Positions 30,552-35,878 of a stretch of 35,878 nt of DNA are shown one piece after another. Origin of the DNA: a virus; the IMG/VR virus record IMGVR_UViG_3300032286_001057, positions 1 through 35,878 of that record; one strand, given 5' to 3'. Every line of letters starts with the position of its first letter. Position 1 is the first letter of the stretch. A program made the position numbers and the translations under genes. The notes beneath the pieces are model-generated. The model worked only from the letters and a program-made list of their open reading frames with translations, was not told the DNA's origin and made no database searches.

Positions 30552-30764
30552 ATGGAAGAAATTTTTGACATGAAAAAACTGGTTAAACAAACCGACAAAG
30601 AAATTGAAAAGTTGGCAAAGAATACCAACATGATTGCTTTTTTTGAACAGTTTAATTCTAGATTTAGCAATTATTACATGAAGCACGGGAAGTATGGTAA
30701 TTTGCATCCTTCTTTTGAAGAAAAGGAGTCATATCAATCTTTAAAAAATAAAAGCAATGTTTAG
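30552..30764 (+). CDS. Hypothetical helical protein, 70 aa
   Basis: ATG 30552 avoids overlap with the membrane protein; a TTG at 30540 would add four residues. The first 50 residues are helical and charged (KKLVKQTDKEIEKLAKNTN), and the end is polar. It overlaps the next gene by eight bases. Confidence 0.55.
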   Translation: MEEIFDMKKLVKQTDKEIEKLAKNTNMIAFFEQFNSRFSNYYMKHGKYGNLHPSFEEKESYQSLKNKSNV

Positions 30765-31137
30765 AGCAGCTTGTTTGAATTGTAAAAAATACTATGAGAC
30801 TGACGGTTCAGCCGATGAATGCGGTCAATGTCATGTTTGTAATTACAAAGATACACAATATTTTTTAAGCTTAAAGCCATCAACAACTGATGATTATAAA
30901 TTGAAGAGAAGAAGAAAGCAAATGAGACGAATTATGCCTTCTTGGCTTTCTGATGAGCAACTTAGAAGAATCAGAGTGTTTTTTTATAATAATTTCAACG
31001 TTAAATTTACCATGAAGAAACAAGCTCATTTTGCTATTAATGAGGAATTCGGCTTTAATTTAACAAGTGAAGAAGTGCTTGCAATTTGTACACATCCCAT
31101 CATGTGCCGCGAAGGGCTTGATTATAACAATAAATAA
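30757..31137 (+). CDS. Zinc-finger-like early protein, 126 aa
   Basis: Four cysteines at the N-terminus (CLNCKKYYETD, then CGQCHVC) could bind zinc. A basic stretch (KLKRRRKQMRRIMPSW) and a helical C-terminal half follow, with FGFNLTSEEVLAICTH. The pattern suits a nucleic-acid-binding protein. No family is recognised. Confidence 0.6.
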   Translation: MFRAACLNCKKYYETDGSADECGQCHVCNYKDTQYFLSLKPSTTDDYKLKRRRKQMRRIMPSWLSDEQLRRIRVFFYNNFNVKFTMKKQAHFAINEEFGFNLTSEEVLAICTHPIMCREGLDYNNK

Positions 31138-31144
31138 AATCTTT

Positions 31145-31303
31145 ATGAAAAAAGAAAAAAAAGAAACTCTTAGTCAAAAGTACTGGCGTTTAGATAATTC
31201 AGAGGAATGTGTCATTAAACAAATCAATTATTTACGCCGCGAATTAAAGAAACTTCGTGATGAGAAAGCGGAAACTAAATTAAAATTGCGAGGTTCAAAA
31301 TGA
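31145..31303 (+). CDS. Basic helical protein, 52 aa
   Basis: ATG 31145 follows the previous stop by seven bases. The whole protein is a charged helix (ECVIKQINYLRRELKKLRDE), probably a coiled coil. Its stop overlaps the next start by ATGA. Confidence 0.55.
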   Translation: MKKEKKETLSQKYWRLDNSEECVIKQINYLRRELKKLRDEKAETKLKLRGSK

Positions 31304-31464
31304 AAACAACTGAAGCTGTATTTATTGCCGTCATTTTCTTTGTTTTAGGAATGTTCTTAGCAAGCGCGCTTTTAATGAGATCAAACCATTCAAAGGAAGT
31401 CGATTGCTTCGGCGAATCAATAAAAAATTCTTTAATGAGCGGGAATAAAATGGTTGATTTGTAA
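31300..31464 (+). CDS. Membrane protein, 54 aa
   Basis: GAGG lies nine bases upstream and the start overlaps the preceding stop. One hydrophobic segment at residues 5-27 (EAVFIAVIFFVLGMFLASALL) is followed by a polar tail with one Cys. It is the last small gene before the long structured RNA. Confidence 0.6.
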   Translation: MKTTEAVFIAVIFFVLGMFLASALLMRSNHSKEVDCFGESIKNSLMSGNKMVDL

Positions 31465-31465
31465 A

Positions 31466-31493
31466 TTAACAAATTTACTTTAATCTTTATCTA
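31466..31493 (+). promoter_or_regulatory. Candidate promoter for the long structured RNA
   Basis: TTAACA (31466-31471), 16 bases, TATCTA (31488-31493). The spacer length matches the promoters at 4946, 6070 and 35484. The predicted start, about 31500, is 20 bases before the first strong hairpin of the RNA. Confidence 0.5.
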
Positions 31494-31499
31494 GTAAAT

Positions 31500-32399
31500 T
31501 TTCATCGAATTACTACTTGGCGGGGAAGTTAACCTCATTCTCTTCCCCGCTACCAATTCATTTCAATTGGTTAGATTTTTAAGCACCTGAATCTTTGAAA
31601 ATGTAACTTATTGAGCTGAAAGGCTTATTGCTTGGAATCACTGCGTAGCGGGGGTTCTGAGAATCACGCTTCCTTAAAAAAGAAGTGTGCCTTGATTATT
31701 TCAAGGCTAGAGGGGAAATTTGAGGGCAAGTTTTAGCGGTTCGGTTTCGAGTCGTGATATGCAGTTCGCCTGAAAAGGAGTATGAAGTGCGGGGCTAAAA
31801 CAATAAACCCAGAAAGTCCAATACTGCTAATGCCTCTTGAGGGCTTAAAATTCTCAAGTAATTATCGCGGCACGGCTTCTGGGTTAAGTCGCAAGACAAA
31901 CCGTGGGAGTAAAGACCAGCCAGAAATGGAAACTCGGGCTAGGGGCGTTTAAAGAATAAGGCGGGTCATTCCCGCAAGTGTTATCTGGAAGCCTCTTAAT
32001 AATGCTGACTAGCTAGATAGTGCTATACCGATTGAAAGTAATCTAGGCGATTAGACGCTGAAAATTCGGGTGGTTTCTAACTTGGTCGCTCGAGCCAACC
32101 TAGCCTAGGTAAAGAAGAAGGCAGAAACAACTAGTGTAGATCTGGTCGCACGGAATTGGGAGCAACGACTTAGTATTTGCTAAGTTAGTATTAGAGGGTG
32201 TCAATACTCTAAACTTCTCATGTAAGGGTTGGTTCAAATCCAACTGTTCAGTTAGCCTTCTGTAAAAAGGCGCTTGATTCTTAGAAACAGGGGTTGAGAG
32301 TGGTGGAACAACTCGTTCGGGAAAGTGAGTTGGTAGAATTCTTTTTTATGGTAGAGGAGACCCGAACCTTCTCTACCGCCAAACCAAGTTCGGGGAATC
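31500..32399 (+). ncRNA. Very long structured RNA (about 0.9 kb), GOLLD/ROOL-like in size and context
   Basis: The interval between two gene blocks has no convincing coding sequence but holds many exact stems: 31520-31528 with 31542-31550 (9 bp); CCAATT/AATTGG at 31553/31565; 31806-31814 with 31877-31885 (9 bp over 62 nt); CTTGAG/CTCAAG at 31836/31853; CACGG/CCGTG at 31871/31901; GTC-GCAA-GAC, a GNRA tetraloop, at 31888; GCGGG/CCCGC at 31961/31971; AGTATT/AATACT near 32200; a T-arm-like hairpin at 32228-32244; GCCTT/AAGGC at about 32254; and stems at 32309 and 32350. It is more GC-rich than its flanks. Phages are known to carry giant ornate RNAs of this size (GOLLD, ROOL). Membership is unproven because I cannot run a covariance search. 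Confidence 0.75.
32309..32394 (+). promoter_or_regulatory. Alternative pseudoknot / loop pairing before the replication gene
   Basis: Hairpin GGTAGAG/CTCTACC (32350-32356, 32371-32377) has CCCGAAC (32361-32367) in its loop. That heptamer is exactly complementary to GTTCGGG at 32388-32394, just before ATG 32400, and also to GTTCGGG at 32315-32321 in the loop of hairpin CAACTC/GAGTTG (32309-32314, 32327-32332). The two pairings exclude each other, and one covers the translation start region. Confidence 0.6.
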
Positions 32400-33323
32400 A
32401 TGTCAATTGGCTTCATAAAGCTACATCGAAAAATAATAGAATGGGAATGGTATTCTGACGTTAATGTTTGTCGGGTATTTCTTCACCTTTTGCTCACAGC
32501 TAACTTTGAAAATAAGAAATGGCAGGGCATAGACATATCAAGGGGTCAGGTAATTACATCACTTGAGAAGCTAGGTAAATCAACCACTCTTACAATTCAA
32601 CAAGTGCGTACTGCACTAAATAAGCTAAAATCAACACACGAAATAACAATCAAAGCAACAAAGCTCCACACCTTCATCACGCTTACAAACTACAATCTCT
32701 ACCAAGACAGAATAATTGAGAGCAACACACCGGATAACACACCGGATAACAATTCATCAACAAACGATCAACAAAGAATCAACAAAGGAGCAACAACTAC
32801 TAAAGAAGGAAAAGAATTAAAAGAACGTGAAGAAGTTAACAATTTAAAATCTCAATTTGAAGAAATTTACAGACTTTACAATCAAGGTAAAAATCTAAAA
32901 GTAATTCCATTCGATAAACAGAAAGCAAAATTTCAGAACTGTTTAAAAAAAATTAGCTTTGATGAACTAAAACAAAACATTGAAGATTATTTAAAGTATC
33001 TCTCAACAGCGACTTGGAGACAAAAGAAATCATTTGATGCGTGGATTAACTCTAGCGAATTTTTTGCTAACGATTGGAAGAGTGAAGGAGCTTTGTCTGG
33101 CAATGATAATCTAACTCTTTCTTCACTAATAGTTAAATTGAATTCAATTGCTGGTAAGCAGTTATTCACAAAAACCGAAATAAGTTATGATGATGTGGTG
33201 CTAAAATGTGAATCTTCTGCTTTAGCTAAAGAGGCTAGAGAACTATCGCAAGATATAAAAGACGAAATCAAGAAAGAAGTTCTTATTGCCCATCCTGGTA
33301 AAAATTTAAGAGTGAGTTATTAA
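32400..33323 (+). CDS. Replication initiator / helicase-loader-like protein
   Basis: 307 residues. The N-terminal 100 (GFIKLHRKIIEWEWYSDVNV, LHLLLTANFENKKWQGIDI, GQVITSLEKLGKSTTLTIQQ, VRTALNKLKSTHEIT) match the winged-helix domain of phage replisome organisers. A polar linker (105-145) with Asn/Thr/Asp follows, then a C-terminal helical domain with FDAWINSSEFFANDWK. It overlaps the DnaB gene by one base, a classic initiator-helicase pair. Initiators of this kind often bind repeats inside their own gene; direct ACACCGGATAAC repeats at 32729-32751 are a candidate. Confidence 0.8.
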   Translation: MSIGFIKLHRKIIEWEWYSDVNVCRVFLHLLLTANFENKKWQGIDISRGQVITSLEKLGKSTTLTIQQVRTALNKLKSTHEITIKATKLHTFITLTNYNLYQDRIIESNTPDNTPDNNSSTNDQQRINKGATTTKEGKELKEREEVNNLKSQFEEIYRLYNQGKNLKVIPFDKQKAKFQNCLKKISFDELKQNIEDYLKYLSTATWRQKKSFDAWINSSEFFANDWKSEGALSGNDNLTLSSLIVKLNSIAGKQLFTKTEISYDDVVLKCESSALAKEARELSQDIKDEIKKEVLIAHPGKNLRVSY

Positions 33324-34603
33324 TGGAAGTTAAATATTCTAATATCGAGGCAGAGCAAGTAATACTTGGTGAAATAATCATGAATAACGATAAACTTTCT
33401 TTTGTTATTGATTTTCTTGAACCAAAGCACTTTTCAGTTCCTCAGCACGAAAAACTGTATAAACATATTCTTCAGGTAATAGCCGGCATCAAAGTTGATG
33501 CTGTTACTTTGAAGGAGTTTTTTAAATATGAAAAATCAATGCAATTGCTAGGTGGCTTAGACTATCTCAAAGAGCTTTTAGGGTCTATATCTAGCTTCGT
33601 AAGTGTAAGAGATTACGGAAAGCAAGTAGTAGAGCTTTGGAAGAAAAGAGAGATTGATAAATTGCTTTCTGAATCTTTAAGTAATCTTGGAAGTAATAAA
33701 TTTGAGCCATTAGTTTCTAATTTAATGAATCAAGTTGCTGGACTTTCTATTGAATCAGAGGTTCATAAAACAATCAGACTTAGCGATGTGGCTGCAAAAG
33801 TTAACTCAAATAGGGAACTAGGCATTAAACCTAAAATAATACCTTCTGAGCTTGCATTATTGGATAAAAAGTTAAATGGAGGATTTTACGCAAAAAGATT
33901 GTATGTTTTAGCAGCCGGGGCTGGAACTGGAAAAACCAGTTTGTCAGTTCAATTGCTTTTAACAGCTGCTCGGCAAAATAAAAGCTGTTTGTTTTTCTCA
34001 ATGGAAATGGATGAAACGGAGATTTATTTTAAGTCCATTGCTCACATGGCAAGCATATCGCCCTGGAAAATGCAAAGGGATTTACCTTTAAATCAAGCAG
34101 AAACCGAGGCAAAAATTAGAGCAGACAACGCTTTAGCGTCCTTGCCTATATACGTTAATGGCACAGATAAAGCCAGAGTTTCTTCTTTGGAAACTCTTTT
34201 AAAGAGACAACTCGCCGTAAGTCCAGTTGACTTGGTTATTGTTGATTATATCCAAATTATTGATACTGACCAAGATAAAAACGTGAATCAAGCCGACCTG
34301 ATTAAAAGAAACACTACTGCGTTGAAAAATATGGCAAAGAAATATGATGTTGCTGTAATTGCTCTTTCTCAGATCAAAAGAAATGATAACAAAGAACCAA
34401 CCCTCGAAGATTTAAAAGGTTCTGGTGGTATTGGTGAAGATGCTGACATGGTAATGATTCTTTACTCGCCAGATAAAGATGCCAAAGATAATATCCGCGA
34501 TATAAAAATGGTAATAAGAAAAAACCGTTGGGGGGCATTGGGTGAAACCGAAATGACTTTTGACGGAGAATTTGGGCGATTTAACGAAACTAATAATTTT
34601 TAA
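33323..34603 (+). CDS. dnaB: Replicative DNA helicase (DnaB family)
   Basis: 426 residues. The N-terminal domain (EAEQVILGEIIM, HFSVPQHEKLYKHIL) is the DnaB primase-contact domain. The RecA-like domain has Walker A AGAGTGKTS (198-206), FFSMEM after the next strand, Walker B LVIVDYIQII, and ALSQIKR followed by DLKGSGGIGEDADMV and the arginine-finger region KNRWG. Family order and spacing are complete. Somewhat short at the N-terminus compared with bacterial DnaB. It would unwind phage DNA after loading by the upstream gene product. Confidence 0.95.
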   Translation: MEVKYSNIEAEQVILGEIIMNNDKLSFVIDFLEPKHFSVPQHEKLYKHILQVIAGIKVDAVTLKEFFKYEKSMQLLGGLDYLKELLGSISSFVSVRDYGKQVVELWKKREIDKLLSESLSNLGSNKFEPLVSNLMNQVAGLSIESEVHKTIRLSDVAAKVNSNRELGIKPKIIPSELALLDKKLNGGFYAKRLYVLAAGAGTGKTSLSVQLLLTAARQNKSCLFFSMEMDETEIYFKSIAHMASISPWKMQRDLPLNQAETEAKIRADNALASLPIYVNGTDKARVSSLETLLKRQLAVSPVDLVIVDYIQIIDTDQDKNVNQADLIKRNTTALKNMAKKYDVAVIALSQIKRNDNKEPTLEDLKGSGGIGEDADMVMILYSPDKDAKDNIRDIKMVIRKNRWGALGETEMTFDGEFGRFNETNNF

Positions 34604-34605
34604 TT

Positions 34606-34791
34606 ATGGAACGCGCAGAAAAAACAAAACTATTTGAAAAGGTGCGGTCTGATTTGATTGATTGTCATTTAGAAATAAAATGTACCGAACTAACCAGCGA
34701 AGAACTAGATGCCGCCAAAAATCTTATAAATTTTTGTAGAGTAATTTGCGAACAATTTGAAGGCGAGTTCCAAAGATTTACTGAAATTTAA
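34606..34791 (+). CDS. Small protein with EGEFQxF tail, 61 aa
   Basis: It starts two bases after dnaB. It is helical and acidic, ending EQFEGEFQRFTEI. The neighbouring gene ends with a similar FEGEFQKFSK, so the two may be diverged duplicates or share a partner-binding tail. No family is recognised. Confidence 0.6.
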   Translation: MERAEKTKLFEKVRSDLIDCHLEIKCTELTSEELDAAKNLINFCRVICEQFEGEFQRFTEI

Positions 34792-34805
34792 TTTTTAATA
34801 AAAAA

Positions 34806-35030
34806 ATGAAACACGTTAAACAAATTTTAGCCAAAACACTAGAACATGCCAGCAAAGCAAAGTTCTATCACAATAACCAAGATATATTCCTGCGCTATTT
34901 TCCAAATTTAGCAACGTACCAAGCAATGATTGCGGCTGGTAATTTTGATAAAATGGAAAGAGTAATTAAGGAAAATACTGTATTTACTTTTGAAGGTGAA
35001 TTTCAAAAGTTTTCTAAAAATAATTTTTAA
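34806..35030 (+). CDS. Small protein with EGEFQxF tail, 74 aa
   Basis: Begins MKHVKQILAKTLEHASKAKF, helical and basic at first, and ends TFEGEFQKFSKNNF, echoing the end of the previous gene. It contains RYFPNLATYQAMIAAG in the middle. No known family. Confidence 0.6.
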   Translation: MKHVKQILAKTLEHASKAKFYHNNQDIFLRYFPNLATYQAMIAAGNFDKMERVIKENTVFTFEGEFQKFSKNNF

Positions 35031-35039
35031 AAGGGAAAT

Positions 35040-35315
35040 ATGAAAAACGAATTACTTAATCTAATAAAAAAGTTACTAGCTTTCGACCAGCAACATCTTG
35101 ACGTATTGCTAACACGCGAACCAGTTGAGAAAGAGAATATTGAGTTAGTGAAAAAACATATTCAGCAATTGCACAGCTTGATGGCTAAAATTATTCTTGG
35201 AGAGTTTACCCCAACTTATGAAGCGGAATTATTCACCGAGATTTCGGAAGAATTAGCTAATTGTGAGAAGATTGTTAATAAAATTAACATGGAGGTTAAG
35301 GTAAATGCAAAGTAA
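35040..35315 (+). CDS. Hypothetical helical protein, 91 aa
   Basis: AAGGGAA about four bases upstream gives a ribosome binding site. It is nearly all helix (NELLNLIKKLLAFDQQHLDV, then VKKHIQQLHSLMAKIILGEF). It may be a third, more distant relative of the two preceding genes, since GEFTPTYEAELF sits in a similar position. It overlaps the next gene by 11 bases. Confidence 0.6.
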   Translation: MKNELLNLIKKLLAFDQQHLDVLLTREPVEKENIELVKKHIQQLHSLMAKIILGEFTPTYEAELFTEISEELANCEKIVNKINMEVKVNAK

Positions 35316-35487
35316 ATACAAAGCTAAATGTAAAACTTTTTTATATAATTGGAAATTAAGAATATTTGGAACTTTTATTGAAAAATATTTAATTGTTTGG
35401 GATGATACAACAACTGTCAAAATATCTCACTACATCTACAGGGGCAAGATTTGGTCGATTGAAAAAATAATTAAAAAAAAGATTTGA
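35305..35487 (+). CDS. Small basic protein, 60 aa
   Basis: Strand-rich and basic (QSKYKAKCKTFLYNWKLRIF, then IVWDDTTTVKISHYIYRGKIWSI). No family is recognised. Its 3' end overlaps the -35 box of the promoter at 35484. Confidence 0.5.
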   Translation: MQSKYKAKCKTFLYNWKLRIFGTFIEKYLIVWDDTTTVKISHYIYRGKIWSIEKIIKKKI

Positions 35488-35519
35488 CAAAATAAAAGTG
35501 ATACGTATATTGCGCGTAT
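35484..35519 (+). promoter_or_regulatory. Promoter and operator of the repeat-protein operon
   Basis: TTGACA (35484-35489), 16 bases, TATATT (35506-35511). ATACG (35501-35505) and CGTAT (35515-35519) form an inverted repeat around the -10 box. It shares ACGTATATTnnGCGTA with the promoter at 4946, the only two copies I found. Confidence 0.75.
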
Positions 35520-35531
35520 TGATTAAATAAA

Positions 35532-35549
35532 AAATGAGGTAACAAAATG
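35532..35549 (+). promoter_or_regulatory. AAATGAGGTAACAAAATG leader, copy 4
   Basis: Ribosome binding site and start of the repeat-protein gene, with ATG AGG TAA at 35534-35542. The transcript from 35484 would have a leader of about 30 bases. Confidence 0.65.
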
Positions 35550-35878
35550 AATAAATTAGAAGTCCAACAAAGAGTATTGCATGGTGGTAAACCACTTGCT
35601 TTAGATAAATTTGAGTGGAATGAGAAAGCTAAATCATTTTCAAGCAATGCGGATAATTTGGTTCTAGATTTCACAACTTTGTCTCGCTGCACATTCACAA
35701 CTGGGTCTGACTGCACATTCACAACTGGGTCTTACTGCACATTCAAAACTGGGTCTGACTGCACATTCACAACTGGGTATGACTGCACATTCAAAACTGA
35801 GTCTCGCTGCACATTCAAAACTGGGTCTGACTGCACATTCAAAACTGGGTCTGACTGCACATTCACAACTTTGTATGA
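35547..35878 (+). CDS. Octapeptide-repeat phage protein, 5' part (continues at base 1)
   Basis: The gene starts at ATG 35547 behind a good promoter and leader. Residues 1-40 form a unique head (MNKLEVQQRVLHGGKPLALD), then DFTTLSR leads into tandem CTFxTGxx units from 35688. It runs off the contig end in frame and resumes at base 1, with 35772-35878 equal to 1-107. Joined, it encodes 323 residues: head, 13 octapeptides, C-terminal domain. Proteins of this build are probably beta-solenoid spacers, but no function is known to me. Confidence 0.85.
   Translation, partial: MNKLEVQQRVLHGGKPLALDKFEWNEKAKSFSSNADNLVLDFTTLSRCTFTTGSDCTFTTGSYCTFKTGSDCTFTTGYDCTFKTESRCTFKTGSDCTFKTGSDCTFTTLY
35688..35878 (+). 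repeat. 24-bp tandem repeat, left part of the array, with 107-bp terminal overlap
   Basis: The 24-bp units begin at TGC 35688. From 35772 to the end the sequence is identical to bases 1-107, which marks a circular or circularly permuted genome. The overlap lies wholly inside the repeat, so an assembler could have joined unequal units. Confidence 0.95.

Noticed and set aside
31520-31575. Intrinsic terminator after the gene at 31300
   Set aside because: The 9-bp hairpin is strong, but no T-run follows directly (TACCAATTCATT), and it fits better as the first stem of the long RNA.
31782-31952. Annotated gene inside the structured RNA
   Set aside because: A ribosome site is present, but the sequence is dominated by stems. 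It is reported as a finding, not as a gene.
32160-32252. A complete tRNA ending at the T-arm at 32228
   Set aside because: No CTGAACA-like 5' acceptor strand or D-arm lies at the right distance, so only a T-arm mimic is claimed.
31500-32399. Group I or group II intron
   Set aside because: No domain V hairpin, no group I core, no intron-encoded protein, and the flanking genes are both intact rather than split.

Overview
The window looks like a complete tailed-phage genome with podovirus-type virion genes, assembled as a circle. Bases 35772-35878 repeat bases 1-107 exactly, and one open frame runs through the join, so the unit genome is about 35,771 bp. A and T predominate. An overlapping pair of spanin genes, one of them a lipoprotein, points to a Gram-negative host. 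The low GC and gene content would fit a phage of an AT-rich aquatic alphaproteobacterium, but the sequence does not settle the host. No integrase, repressor or RNA polymerase gene was seen, so the lifestyle is undecided.

Layout: two divergent blocks leave a regulatory region at about 28.9-29.35 kb and meet head-on at 9.42 kb. The minus-strand block (28.9 kb down to 9.4 kb) is the late region. In transcription order it holds a Cys-rich secreted peptide, small and large terminase, portal, small proteins, scaffold, capsid, decoration, head-tail adaptor, nozzle, three ejection/internal virion proteins, tail fibres, two small membrane proteins (holin candidates), overlapping spanins and a CHAP-like endolysin. 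Many of these genes are chained by TAATG or ATGA overlaps. The plus-strand block (29.35 kb through the join to 9.4 kb) holds small early genes, a roughly 900-nt structured RNA, a replication initiator and DnaB helicase. It continues with an octapeptide-repeat protein across the join, a DUF1071 annealing protein, SSB, a RusA resolvase and a second structured RNA of about 325 nt. Near its end lies an operon of an IS1595-family transposase, a cytosine-5 methyltransferase and a likely restriction endonuclease.

How the parts work together: initiator, DnaB, SSB, annealing protein and RusA form a replication/recombination set that probably relies on host polymerase. The terminase-to-fibre block builds a short-tailed virion, and the holin, endolysin and spanins release it. 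The methyltransferase and nuclease could protect phage DNA and exclude competitors. The least explained parts are the two structured RNAs, a promoter/operator pair shared by two distant early genes, a 46-unit GGGNNN array able to form G-quadruplexes, ATG-AGG-TAA leaders before several genes, and a duplicated terminase 3' end that differs only at synonymous sites.
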